The notes below the pieces were generated by a model. That model saw only the letters and a program-made list of their open reading frames with translations. It was not told where the DNA came from and ran no database searches. Positions 23,621 to 36,257 of a stretch of 64,000 nt of DNA are shown here, one piece after another. Origin of the DNA: Eupeodes corollae (taxonomy: Eukaryota > Arthropoda > Insecta > Diptera > Syrphidae); assembly GCF_945859685.1 (NCBI RefSeq), contig NC_079149.1, positions 120,129,575-120,193,574 on the forward strand, read 5' to 3'. Position 1 is the stretch's first letter; each line of letters opens with the position of its first letter. The translations under genes and the position numbers were made by a program.

Positions 23621-25440
23621 TGTATTCATTTATTCTTGGGCGATTGTTCTCGTTTTGCGTTTACTCCTAAAGTCTTATACATATATGTACGCCAGAGTAT
23701 ATTTTATCTGTGATTTGACTTCTTGGAGAGGTGACAGATTTTTAACTTGTGTCCTTTTGCCTTTTGGAATTCCACACGGGCGTATTCTTAAAAGTCATAC
23801 CGTTTGGCACATTCGATTGTGTCATATATTCGTACCATCATCAGTGCTAGATAAGTATACAGTAGGTAAGTTGGTAGCTAGATACTAGATTGGATAGATC
23901 TGGTATCTGGAAGTGGAGTCATGTTGCTTTACAAAATGTACTTTGTATGATTGAAAAAAGAACATTCCTATAGAGGAGATATTTTTATATATTGTATATT
24001 GCAACCGAACTTAGTAAAAAAGAAAAGTATTTAAATAACTTAAAATTCATAGGAATTTGTGTAATATAATATAATTCATGTTTAAATGCCTATTAATTTT
24101 TTTTGATGTAATTATTTTTAATTTTTAATATTGCTGTAAATTGCTCCTTGCGAAGAAATATAGTGTTTTCACCACCAAAAACGATTCTTTTGCGAGAGGA
24201 TAAATCGAGAGGAAAAAAGGTTTACTAAGACTTATTTTGATAGATGTATCAAATACACCATGGCACCATTTTTTAAAAAACTGTAGGTTAGGAAACTGAA
24301 CTGATTAGTTGAATTACGACCTTTTATAGTTTCTTGATTTTTACTCTTACGTTTTTTCAAAATTTTCATTTTAATTTTTGTATGTAGAATGCTTTCCATC
24401 TTCAGAAAGCTTTTAATATTAAATGTCAAAAACATTTAATGTACGCATGTTGAAAGTCCTCTAGGATTTAATTTTGTTAAAAGACAAATTAAAACGGCTT
24501 TTGAGAGTTGTGAATCAAAAATTATTTTTTAAATAGACCAGTATTTTGATTTTATTGAAATCTTTTACACTTGGCTTAAACAAGAGTATTTAATCTGTTC
24601 AGTTAAAGACGGAGATGGTTAAAAAGTAATCAGACGTTTTTATAAAAGCGGTAGAAATTGATAAAAGGTCCGATAAAGTCAAGAAATATAAAATGAGTTT
24701 TGAGGAACAATATTTTTGGTAATTGCAAACTTTGTTCGAAAAATATGATTTACTTTTAATAATATTCTAACGAAATACTTCGATATTTATATCTGAGTAT
24801 TTATTTTTGAGGGGACTACGTTTGCTTAAAAGCTTAATTTATTTCCATATTATTTCAGTTGCTTTCACTGTTGAGTATAATTTGATTTATTTTAAATGGT
24901 TTATTTTTACTTAAAACTTTAAATTTTCAAATCGATCTTACCAAGTTTTGAAATGTGTTTTTTTTTTCGTATAATTGATTTCTTCCATTTCAAATCTGTC
25001 CTTAATTTCGGGTGAGACCTTAAAAGTTACCTATAAAAACTACAAATTTTTCAAAATTTTAGCTAAAAAAAAATTTAATTGGCTTTCAAACATTTCGACA
25101 CTTCTGCACTTTTTGCTTTTAAAAAATATGAATTTTCAATTGACACAATCGTTTATTAGTTTTAAAATTGTATTTATTTGTTGAGTTTTTGAATAATGAA
25201 TGTATTAATAAGGAATTCGCTGTCTTAAAAATTAAACCATGAGATCAGCTATGACCGTTGTTTCAAAATTATTTGATTTTATTATTTCAAAGCTATGATA
25301 GACACATTAAATTCGAAATTTCAGAATTTTGAAAAGCCAAAGTATAACAGACATATTATAGAGTTTCTTCAAAATAACTTTTATGGCAAAACATGTTTAA
25401 AAGGGTTTACGATTTTTGAGTTTTTCACAATTTTTTTTTT
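23620..25440. other. AT-rich non-coding stretch
   Basis: No gene is supported. The part after 23.95 kb is very AT-rich. Confidence 0.65.
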
Positions 25441-25444
25441 CAAA

Positions 25445-26640
25445 TGTCAAAAAAAGGGGCTGGGATGCGACCCACACAGATAACTTCCCATACCTTCTGT
25501 CAATTTGTCTTGCTTAAAAGTTTGTAGGTTTACGTGTTGGGTTAAAAAAGTTACCAACAATATTTTTCATATCAAGAAACAAGTTTAAGTTTGAAAATCT
25601 AGTTTTGTTAAATAGATTTTTAGTCAAAACAAATTTTTAAAAATTTTAGTAGCATTTCTTAAATTTGTATAATTGAGAGATATCAAGAAATGAACATACA
25701 TTTTTAACAAATATGCTTACTATTTTTTGTAAATTTTATTTTTTATGAAAAAACAGGCTGTTGGATTAACTTCTGAATTGATATTCAATAATTTCAATTA
25801 ATATTAACAATATTTTCTGTTAAATAAAAAAAAATGGAAGAAAGTATTTTCAATTTCTGAAAAGCTATTTGAGTCGAAAGTAAATTTTTACCAAAGCTTA
25901 GTATTTTTTTTGACAACAATTTTTTTTAAAAGATAAAAGTAGTTTAAAGCCAATATCTCAAAGTTTTGAAAGATATTTGTGTCGAAAATCAATTTTTAAT
26001 TTGTTTAGGTTTTTATTTGTTGTAAAAAACTGTCAATTCGATTTTTCTTAAATTTTTTTCGAATGTTGGATACAATATATTTCGTATAAGTTAAAATTAG
26101 TTGGAAGCCATTATCTCAAATTTTTGAAAAGATATTTGAGTCGAAAATTAATTTTTACCAATTTTTTGTAAACAAAACTGTCAATTTAATTTTCCTCAAA
26201 ATTTTACCAGATGGATAAACGTTTGTTATCGTTGCACAAAATTGTTTTGTGGATGAAATCATTTTTTATTCGTAAAATTTCCATGTGACAAATTTTGTTT
26301 TTGTTAATTGGATTTTTTCCAATAAATATATTAGTTTGGTATCACGTTACAATATAAAGGTAATATAAAATTTAATTAAAGTCTCTAGCGTCATTGGTTT
26401 GTGAGATATTTAGGATTAACCAAAATTTTCACATTTTCTTTAAACGGCTTGGGAAAAAAAACATCCACTAAATTTTTTTGAAAGCCCTTTCGGCATCTTT
26501 CTGCACTATTATCTCTATAACAAAATGTATTTGAAGTCGACATCTCTTCTAGTTCTTGAGCTATGGACAACGAAAAGAACGTTGCGAACGTACGAACTTA
26601 CAAACGAAGTTAATAAACTATGGCCGTTAGTATATTTAGG
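25445..26640 (+). repeat. Repeat family A, long copy
   Basis: Starts near ggctgggatgcgacccacac and carries, in order, the blocks ataacttccca, agtttgtaggttt, several repeats of ctcaaatttttgaaaagata followed by tttgagtcgaaaat, aaactgtcaattcgattttt, tttggtatcacgttacaat, gtcattggtttgtgagatat, cattatctctataacaaaa and a right part rich in acgaacgtacg words. The same order is seen in the 46-kb (reverse) and 59-kb copies. The word around ctcaaatttttgaaaagata recurs three times inside at about 25849, 25957 and 26113, so the element holds internal direct repeats. No protein is encoded. Type is unknown; a non-autonomous element is likely. Confidence 0.75.
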
Positions 26641-27290
26641 ACTTTCTAAATAAATTTATTACACTATATTTATTCATACTATAGAAAGTGGTTACCTAAA
26701 TACATTTTAAGAAAAATAATACATTTTATGAAAATGACGGCTGTGAAACGTTTTTTCCATTTTTTTAAGCTCCATTATCGGGCTAACATTTCTTGCAAGT
26801 TTTTATTCATAATGATTCATCTCGCTATACTTAACATTCATGTGTTGGATGCTGAGAAAATTTCTTAGAGCAACTATCAGTCCTCAAAATTAATCCATTT
26901 CCCAAGCACATTATTCTTTAACATTTACCAAACTTCAATTTAAAGAATTCGAGTAAATTACTACATGTTACTTGGCGAGAGTGATTTTATACAGACCTTG
27001 AAAATAAAAATCAGAAATCAATCACAGTTTAGATATGAAAACTATCTCAGCTTTTGTATACCCCCTCTACGATGAATAGGTATGCCTTATCAATACGTTC
27101 TAAGCCTAACATAGTATTCAATATTTTATCCACATATTTCTTCCATCAGAATACAGATTGTGTTTAATATAATTTCTTATGTACGTCGTACATATCTTGA
27201 CGTATCCCAATTCATATGGGAATATGACCTAAAGTTATTCTAGAAATTAATTACTGTCCAATTGTTGATTCATAAGATCGCACACCAACG
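26640..27290. other. AT-rich non-coding stretch
   Basis: Nothing recognisable is present apart from decayed sequence next to family A. Confidence 0.6.
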
Positions 27291-28500
27291 GGGCCATTAA
27301 GCCACACGTTAATATCTCGTCCACTCCATCGTCGTCTTCGTTGTCTGTATTTTTTTTCGTTTCGATGGCTTCGCAAAGTAGACGGACGTCATCTTCGTCG
27401 TTGGTAGTTGGTCGGCTGGTCGGTCGTAGTCATCATTCGCAACAGATTTAGAGCAATAAAAAATATTTTCCATGTCTATTTGACCACAACTTTACTATAG
27501 CCGACCAACGTCACCGCCAGTGCCGGCCGGCCCCCATCGATGCTAGTTGCCATAGTGATGCTAGTTCCTTCCTTGTATTTCAGTTTAGTTAGGTTTGTTT
27601 TGGATTGGTGATGAAGAAATTGTCCAACGCCACCGCCGCCACCACACAACGTTGAACCTAGAATAGTTACCTGCCATTAATTAGTCACTTGATTTATGAA
27701 TTCTGCGATAGCACCAACAAATGTGGTACGTGGCCTTATAAGCCTTGGCGGGCAAATAGTCATCGATCTGTAGGCTGCCGCTTCCACGCCGCTGTTTGCT
27801 TCTGCTGGACTGCTGCTGCTGCTCAAATCTAATATGTGAGTATATATGGGAGTACAGAGGCACCCGCTGCGATGCGCACACTCTTCAGATAGTACAGTGC
27901 AGCGCCATCCTTAGCCATGTAAATATGATCTAGGCCGTTCATCTAAGTGGAAGGCGGCGGCGGTAGTGGCAGCAGCTAGAAAGTGAGGTGCGGCACGGTG
28001 CACCCGATGTCTGTCGACGAAGGCGACACGGGGAGTTAATGTATACTGGTACAACGACAGCGGTGGTGGTGGCGGTGCTGAACCAGGCTCTCCTGCAAGG
28101 AAAATGAGATGAATCTCTTGCTTTAATTCTGCGGGCGAGCATAATTCTTCATCATTGTGTTAATTGGAGTGTTATCCTAGTCGGCAGACTGTTTGCTCTT
28201 TATACCTCATACCTTCATCTCCTCATCGTCATATCATCATCAAGCTCTCCTCTGGTTCAGGTACGGGTACATATATCTAAGCCTATATAAGTTGCAAGCA
28301 ACGGCGGCGGCGGCGGCATCTCATGTCGTGCACAAAGCACTGAGGAATTTTCCATTTTTAGAGATATATTTATTTTTAATAAATTACGTGTGGGTTGTAA
28401 ATCTTAAAGCTGCGAGAACTAGAATTATAGGTATAGACCTTGGAAAATTATTTATTCAGAAGCACGGATTAGGGGAAGGCTTGGGTAGACTTTTCTAGAA
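27290..28500. other. Large GC-richer island, possible enhancer or untranslated exon
   Basis: The sequence is unique-looking and full of triplets: cgtcgtcttcgttgtc near 27330, ggtcggctggtcggtcg near 27408-27426, caccgccgccaccac near 27632, ctgctgctgctg near 27808, ggcggcggcggtagtggcag near 27953-27972, cggtggtggtggcggtg near 28060 and cggcggcggcggcggc near 28302-28317. Open frames on both strands follow the triplets and show no domain. Such islands in fly introns are often regulatory. Confidence 0.4.
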
Positions 28501-28690
28501 GAAATAGGAGGCATTATTTGCTTTTTAAGTTAGAAGAGTATTTGAGGTAGGGTTTTTCACAAAGTTGATATCTCAAAAAAGAAATTCATGATTGCTCGTC
28601 AAGACTTAAATCTTAGCAATTTGAACAAAAAATATCCTAATCATCAAACCATTTACTACTGGTATATTTGGGTTATTATAGTAGACATAT
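28500..28690. other. Non-coding stretch
   Basis: Nothing recognisable is present. Confidence 0.5.
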
Positions 28691-29105
28691 TGTAGATCCA
28701 AACTATCCGAATAGAGGCGAATAATCAAATAAAATGTCATGCACTATTTTAATGTTGTTCCTTCTCAATTATCTGTTATTTATTCTGATGTTTCCAATAT
28801 CTAATAAGTGAATATGTTTCTACTATTCAAATAATCCAGAGTATGTTTGCAAAGAAAATTACAACTCATGGTTCAAACAAAATTATCTGGCAGTTTTTCA
28901 AATATCTGCATATTAATGCGATATTATTTTCAAATGTCGGCATATTAATGAGATATTTAGAATCTTAATCATTCGGATATTTTCAGATATCCGGATATAA
29001 AAATAAAACAATTTTAATAAAATACTATCCCCGAATATCCGAACATTTTTAAAATAAAAACTACTAGCGACAATTTGTCCGATAATCGGACTATCCGAAA
29101 TACTT
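28690..29105. repeat. Cluster of TATCCGGATA-like palindromes, locus 1
   Basis: Variants of tatccggata recur: actatccgaatag at 28702, tcggatattttcagatatcc around 28976-28995 with agatatccggatat, cccgaatatccgaac near 29029-29044, and gataatcggactatccgaaa near 29082-29101. Between them lie related pieces such as gtcggcatattaatgagata. The spacing is irregular, so this is a decayed repeat of self-complementary units. Confidence 0.55.
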
Positions 29106-29400
29106 TTGGCTCCCAGCTAGTTGCTCGTTAAGAAGTACAACTCTCAAGTCTCAAAAGATACTGACTCCCTTGTTTAAATTAAATGTCAGTGTGCAGTGAC
29201 ACATGTCACAGTCACAAAAATGTTATATTACAAAAATTCGTGACGCCATTTGCAAAATTAAAGGTCCATTCACATTGTGACATTTTATTAGCTGTCAAAT
29301 AATTTACAATTTAATATGCAGCACATCAAGAAACTATGTTTAAACTTAATGTGCCATAATTGTGCGAATACGAAAAACCATCCCACTGATAGTCACCAAG
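29105..29400. other. Non-coding stretch
   Basis: Contains repeated words around tgtcacagtcac but no gene or repeat family that I recognise. Confidence 0.5.
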
Positions 29401-30170
29401 GTGGCATGCAATATTTACATCTCAAGACACTAATGAATCCTTCTGCGGGGTCCTCGTTTTCATCTTCACATTCGTCGTCCTCTTATTCTTCATCGTCTCG
29501 TCGCCATCGTCGTCATCAACATCGTCATCGTCTTCGCCTTCGACCATTGCATCGCAGCGGAACAGAATCCTATTAGTTACCCCCGATGCAATCGCCATTT
29601 TCATATACTTATCATGGAATTCATTTGCTGAAGTTCAGCGATAACAGAGTCTTCATCGTAAGCAGTTGCGTTGCACTTTGCTGCCCTCAGCTCCTGCTGG
29701 TTGCTGCCATCGCCACTGCTGGACTTCTCGCGTAGTCGTCGGTCGCTGCCGCCACTGCTGTTTTGCGCTCTTGAGGAGACCTAAGGCCATCTAGCAAAAG
29801 TCAGCCAATAGCATAAGATAGCTGCTTTGCATGGCTGGTTGCGCGGCTATAAGTTTTAACTTTAGTTGATTTTTTTACGTTTTGAATGTGTTATTTTTTT
29901 CACGGTTTCTTTGGTCTTCATTTTGAAAAATGTTGGTTTTTAGTTATTAATATGAAGAAAATGATCTTATCTTCTCGACTGTGCTCTTATTTATTGCCAC
30001 CGTCGTCGTTGTCTTCGTCGTCGTCGCTGTCGACGACGGTCATTCCCGTAATATACCTTAGAGTGGTGTTCTTGCGCTCTAAGACAACGCAACCAGACGG
30101 CAACGATGGTGAGTTGCGTCATTCCCGGAGGCTCTTTAAGAAGGAAGAAAGAACCTCGAACTAAAAAAAA
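29400..30170. other. Triplet-rich GC island
   Basis: Runs of tcatcg, tcgtcg and gtcgtcgtcgctgtcgacga, with a self-complementary gtcgacgacgg part near 30027. An open frame reads a Ser-rich then Arg/His-rich peptide, explained by tcg and cat triplets. A second frame starting near 29886 gives a Ser-rich peptide from cgtcgtcgttgtc. I do not call either a gene. Confidence 0.4.
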
Positions 30171-31080
30171 ACTGGAGCAAGGAAACTTATTTGGAAAATG
30201 TTATCCCACATCATCAGAGAAGCTAAAGTTGATTTACATATTGTTGCGACTAATGCTGATTGCCTAACACAGGTTTTAAAGATTTTGTCATCTTTCAGTG
30301 TCACAGACCACACATATTATTAGTTTTATCATTTAGGGGCGAAGATAACCATTTTAGAATGGTTATAATTCTTTTCATTTCTAAGAATAACCAGAAATAT
30401 CACCAACAACAGACAGAAGTTAGAATCAATCAATCAATTAATAACATTTAGAAATGAGGACTAAGATTTGTTTGATGAAATTACACTAAACAAAAATATT
30501 TAAAAGATCCTTATTCAGACTTCATTACATATCCAAAAAATCTTATTTCATTCGTTCCAAAAGTATTCTCAGAAGATTTGTTTAAAAGAAATAATTACAT
30601 TAAAAAGTGCGTATACGCCTCAGTGAACATTTGTTTTTTTTCTAGGTTTCATAGAAAATTGCGATTGACTTGGATGTTGCAATACTTAAAAGGCACAAAT
30701 AGCTTTAAAGAATAATCACTACTAGCCAATATAAACAAGCCCTTAAACTTCAATGGATATCGACTTAAGATTGTAAGCATAAAAGTCTAAAACATGTTTC
30801 GCAAAACAATAAGCCTACATACGCCGATAGTATGAAAAACAAATATATTAATTAGAGGATTAGAAATTCAAAAACAAGACTTCATGAAAATAAGACCTTG
30901 TGACATTTTTGGGATAGTTTTAAGAAGTTTCCAGAAAATATTGCAAATCCAACATCCTAAAATAATCCAATTTCCTTTCAATTTTGTGGTGAGATGCAAA
31001 AGAAAAACATATAAAGGGCGCCACTATTTGATAAGTTGAGAGTGTAACAAAATCAATATTTAACTTGAGCTTACCAACAT
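30170..31080. other. AT-rich non-coding stretch
   Basis: No gene or recognisable repeat. Confidence 0.6.
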
Positions 31081-31084
31081 TTTT

Positions 31085-31965
31085 ATATAAAGATGTTGAA
31101 CCTAAATCTACAAAAAATGTCCCAAAATTATACCAGCATCATTTTCGTTCGAATGAAATCCTTATAAATCCTGTCCTAAACCTAATTTTAAATTTGAAAT
31201 AGTTGTCATTTTCCTAGTAAGATGTTAAATTTAGACCTTTTAAAAGATGTCCTAAAAGTGTAGTGTGTTGTGTGAGATGAGATTCAATAGTGTCCCAAAA
31301 TGAATAAACAATTTCAATTTGCCTTCATTTTTGTGCAATTATTTTTTTTAATGAAAACCCTATAAAGAGTGTCCAAAATAAATCCTTTAACAAAATTAGT
31401 CTCTCTTTATATAGAAACATGTTAACCTGAAACTATGATTAAAACTTAATATGAAATAACACCATTTGTGTAAAGAGATGTTGACTGGAATCCTTATGAA
31501 AACTCTCTCAAAATTGACTCTCCGTCAGTTTCTTACTCAAGGATTTATAAAGATCGTCCCAAATTTGTTTTTAAATTCAAATTTATAACCATTGATGGAA
31601 GTAAAAAATCCTCATACAAGGTGTTCCAAAATTAATATCAAATTTTATTATGAGTAATTTATCTAATGCAACATTGAATGAAATCCTTATAAAGTGTGTC
31701 CAATAATTAACATTAAATGGGTATTATTTCTCTCGAAAAATATTAAATGAAAGCTTTTAAACGACGTCTTAAAATTAATCTTTAATTTGTAGTTGGTGTT
31801 TGTTAAGTGATATGTTGAATGAACTCATTCTTAAGAGTGTACCAAAATGAACTCAACATTTTAATTTGCCACCATTGTTGTGCAGAGATGTTGAATAAAA
31901 ACTTTATTAAAAGTGTCCCAAAGTTAGTTCTATACTTAAATTTACAATTTTTCTGTAGAAAAGTC
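31085..31965 (+). repeat. Degenerate minisatellite, unit about 70-80 bp
   Basis: The phrase agatgttgaatgaaatcctt, then ataaagtgtgtcccaaaatta, then an AT-rich stretch with aatttgccaccatt, recurs in altered form about eleven times. The marker gtcccaaaat or variants falls near 31120, 31172, 31248, 31291, 31371, 31500, 31556, 31622, 31697, 31767, 31838 and 31914. Spacing in the right half is steady at 66-76 bases. The array is old and strongly diverged. Confidence 0.7.
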
Positions 31966-32560
31966 TTGTATGATAACCTAGATAAGCCCTCGATTTAAAT
32001 TTTGCCCCATTTGAGAAGTGCAGTTTTGGCAACCCTAAAAATAAACTGACAGCTAACAGTTACCCAGTTAGTAATCTCCAATGTTACATTTAAATGTCAT
32101 GTTTGAACAACTGAGCTCTAGATTTTATTTTTCAAAATTTATAGTTTCTTGAATCATCACTTTAATTATGAAAATATATTTGAACATATATGAAGGCTTC
32201 CTCAACACATATTGGCTTCACATATATTTGTTCCTCGTCAGTCTTGCTTTCTGCTTTTTAGTACCTACCCTCAAGTCTTTTTTCCTTCTTGTTCAACATA
32301 AGTCTCGCCCTTTAAATCTTCTTTCTTAAGATATGAAGTTAAAGGACAAGTTTTCCAAAAAATAAAACCTAACCAAATTCAAAAACTGTTGACAAAAAAT
32401 CGTTTTGCATGTTCTTGTCTTTTGCTGCTACTTTGCTTTTTATTTTTCTTAAATTTTATTTTATTATTTCTTCTACCATGGTGATCCGATGGTGCTTGTT
32501 CTGTTCCACCTTCAACCAATTTAAATAAAATTCAACAAAACTAAATCACCAAAAAACCTA
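31965..32560. other. Non-coding stretch
   Basis: No gene is supported. Confidence 0.55.
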
Positions 32561-32840
32561 AATAATATATTGACAGATCTGCATGTCGCTTGCTTTACGA
32601 TATGGTTCGAAAGATAAATTCAACGATTGATCTGCATGCAACATGCGAAGATTTAAAAACGACGACGACAATGACGATGATGATGGCGACTGTATCCGTA
32701 CAGTAGACGATGACTATATACGTAGACAGCAGCGACGCAGAAGGTCAAATCCAAGAACCAACAAAGATAAAGACAAGAGGACTTTGTGTTGTTTTCTTGA
32801 ATATTATTTCGTTTATACCTACATTATAAAAGATCCTTAA
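32560..32840 (+). other. Small GC-richer patch with an Asp/Arg-rich open frame
   Basis: The frame 32643-32840 starts with ATG and has an in-frame stop just upstream. It reads an Asp run and then a basic stretch RRQQRRRRSNPRTNKDKDKR. The Asp run comes from gacgatgatgatgg triplets. The basic stretch is unusual but no family is recognised, the frame ends in an AT-rich tail, and no clear splice sites flank it. A coding exon is possible but weakly supported. Confidence 0.2.
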
Positions 32841-35800
32841 GATATCTCTTCCTTTTTAGGTATATAATTGTGCTATGTGTTTCTGCTTCCACAACTTGCT
32901 ATACGACCTATTGATGATTGCACATGCAGATTTTTGAATTTCCAGAAAAATTATTATTGAAGATGCGAGGAACTCCGAAGCGGAAAAGGATGTACAGTCA
33001 AAACTCTCGTAGCCGTATAATATGCAAATCTATTTTATTTTTATTGAGTGTGACTTTTCTCACAGCTAATTCCTTGAAAAACAAAATTCTGTAGTTAATC
33101 TGCATTGAAGTTAAATAATTTGAAAATTTGGCAAACATCATTAATTGATCAAAAAGTCGTGTCGATAAAAAGTGGTTAGTTATCTGTAATGGTTTTATTT
33201 TTTTTAAAGGCCGCGAAAAGTCCTTAAGTGAATAGTTGACTATACTTGATAACGAAGTGCTTTAGTGAAAATTTACTTCAAAGGTAAGCTAGAGTACAAT
33301 TTTGTGGATAATTGTATGATACTCAAAAGATTAAATTTCACTTTTTAACAACTTTTATGAGGATCGATATTTCTGAATTTTGTTTTATTTTTTTTTAAAT
33401 TTGGTTATTTGTGAAACTTTAAACTTCTGGGAGAATATTTCAAAAATTAAGTTTAATTTTTTTACTGATTAGAAAAAAAAATGCAGTTTAGAAGTTAGTT
33501 TGGCTAATATTTTGGATTTTTGTTTTAAATGTTCCTTTCGTATTGAATTAATATTAAGCTGCCATTTATTTTAAAAGTTGGGCTAACTTTGTAAACTCTA
33601 TTATTAATTAATGATCTTAATTTTGTATAAAATATTTTGTGTATACATTTTTACGCACTTTTAAACTTTATACTTTAAGATGGCCGTGGCGCACGCTTTA
33701 TATTAAAAAAGTACACGATCCTATAAAACATAGATTTCACAATTTGTATGCGGTTTTTGTGAACTTTTATTAATTTAATTTATAATATATAAAATATAAG
33801 AAAACCTTGCCTAAGAACGTATTGCACTCAAAAACTTTTAACAAAAGAGACAAAAAGTATGAAAAAACTTTAGAGTGAGAAGATTTGCCCTATTGATTAT
33901 AATCAATAACAAACTCAATTGAAAGAAACAAATTGTTTGTTTAAACAATCACTGTTGTTTTTCACTTTAAGACTCAAAATTACTTTTTTCTGATACAATG
34001 GACAAAAGCAACATTTTTTAAAAATTTACTGAAATAATAGATTTCTGGCTGTGAGAAAATTTATTTTGTAAGTGGATCTTTGTATAAGTTCGTTGATATT
34101 TTTGTAAAAACAATTTTTAAACATCCGTATTCTGAAAACCGTTGTATCTATCAATATAAATTAAGGCTAAAACTGCAGCTTATTTATTAGCCTTAAAATT
34201 GTAGACCATGTTAGTATTACAAAAATTCTCCTTCAACGAGAACATTTCAATATCATAAACAAGTAATCAAAAACTCAAGAATAGCGAATGTGACGAAAGG
34301 TCTTCTGCTTTTTAAATGACAAAGTTACTTCAGCTATAAATGAAAAAATAATTGTGACTTTGAAAAGTTAATACTTATCTTAATAAGTGTCTTAAAGTGA
34401 GTTTAAATTATTAAAAACATAACAATATTTCGCGAAGCCTTATTATAACAGAAATTTATGCTGTTTTCAAAAATATTCGAAACATTGAACTATTTCTTAC
34501 TTACTAAAAGTATTTTTGGTGAATTGTTATGTTTTGTAAGAAAAATTTTGATTAAAATTTTGATTAAAATTTTGCACCTTCATATATTTGTTTCTATTTT
34601 TATTTGGAAAAATATGTAAGTTAAAATTCTTCAAATTATATTTTCATGTAATTTATGAAATTTATTATTTGTATTGAATACTTCTTAACGTTCTTATGAA
34701 CAAAAATATATCGAAGGTACTGATAACGCACACACATCAGACACCTTTTAAAACATGAATAATGATGAACCTTGAAACTTTGAGAAATTTTGAAATTTAA
34801 GAACTGGTAAGTTGGAAATTAAAATTGTTTGCAGGCTTTTTTGCAGGTCATTTTCATCATAACTTTTTTTACTTGAATTGATAAGAAATAAATTAAAAAA
34901 TAGGTCTTGAGTTTTCATCATAACAGCAATTTTCTTTAATGATATAATTGCTTTTATGACCACACTACTTGTCCATTATTGCATATGTAAAAAGTCTTGG
35001 AACTTTATATGAAAAATTGTTGTTTTTTTTTTTAAGTAATAATTTCAGAATCACCAAAAAACCTTTACTTGGATTCACTTAATTCAAAACCTTTTTTAAA
35101 TGTGTACAGTTATTTTTAGCCTCTTACTATAAACTAACAATATTTTATAATCGGATTAATAAGTTTTTTCTGAAATATTTCACTTATAAAATTGCATTTA
35201 AGAGAGTCTTCACTGTCTTCAAAAGCTCAAGAGCGGGAGGAAGAAAACAAATTAAAAAAAAAACAAGAAATAAAAAAATTATTTTACTGAATGAGAATGG
35301 GACTCATTAGGGAGTTCCTTGTTGGTTTTTTAGTTTATGTTTATTTTCATTTTATTTATTATATAAAGATTTTTTTGTCTTGTTGTTGTTGTTGCTGTCT
35401 TTTAAGAAACAAAATTTGAATATCCACTACTGTTTTGGGTTTTGATAGTTGGGTTGATCGGTGCATTAAGTTTTTATTTTTTTAGTGTGTGTGGGTTGCT
35501 ATTTTGTTGGTTCTTTTATTCTTTTTGTTGATTGTGGGTTCCTGTCAATTTGCATTGCATATTTATTAAGGGCAATTTAAGTGGCTGAAGTTATACATAT
35601 ATATCTTAACTTTATCTATATACGTGCAGGTTAAGCTCTAAGGTAGTCATTATTTTATAGAAAATTTATTGTGGTTAAAGTAAAATCTGAATATTGATTC
35701 GATCAAATTGATAAGATGACTGAGTTGAATGAGTTTTATTGGTTAAATTTTAAATTTGACCTTCGTTGATACGCTGAATCGATTAATGAAACAGTTTGTT

Positions 35801-35985
35801 GAGGAGTTTGACTTTTATCCATGTTGATTCGCATAAAAGACTAATAATAATATACATATATAATATTATTAAAAAATAATCGAATGAATATTTGTTTGTC
35901 TATTTAAATTTGTCTTATTCAAATATTTGATAGAAAATATGTAACTTTCATAAGATTTTTCCTGTTCTTGATAATTTCAAAGTTT
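32840..35985. other. AT-rich non-coding stretch
   Basis: Very AT-rich with no supported gene. A small tandem repeat of attaaaattttg (three units) lies at about 34543-34575. Confidence 0.65.
34543..34575 (+). repeat. Short 12-bp tandem repeat
   Basis: Three near-identical units of attaaaattttg in a row. Confidence 0.7.
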
Positions 35986-35990
35986 TACAT

Positions 35991-36015
35991 GGCTATCCAT
36001 TTTGCGGTTTCAAAA
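35991..36015 (+). repeat. Left terminal inverted repeat of the 36-kb mariner
   Basis: Pairs with 37065-37089 with one mismatch at the seventh base (c against t). Confidence 0.88.
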
Positions 36016-36257
36016 TTAAATTTAAATGAAACCCATAACTTATATTAGTTTTTATGATATTTCTTATTTATTATAAAGCTTTAACGTTGAAATTATGTGT
36101 GAAATACTACATTATTAAAATAACAACCACGCGAATTGTTGCAAGCATCGATTCTTTTGAGGTAATTTTCGACCACTTTTTGACAAATATTGGGCGGTAT
36201 CGCAGCCATAACTTAACGAATGTTAGTTTTTAAGTACTCAATAGTAAGAAGTTTGTT

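Noticed and set aside
29316..29576. Ser-rich then Arg/His-rich frame
   Set aside because: Fully explained by tcg, tca and cat triplet runs; the reverse strand is open too, giving an Asp-rich peptide.
32643..32840. Asp-run plus basic tail as a C-terminal exon of the FGF-like gene
   Set aside because: No splice acceptor with a pyrimidine tract, an in-frame stop just upstream, and no match to the missing end of the FGF core.
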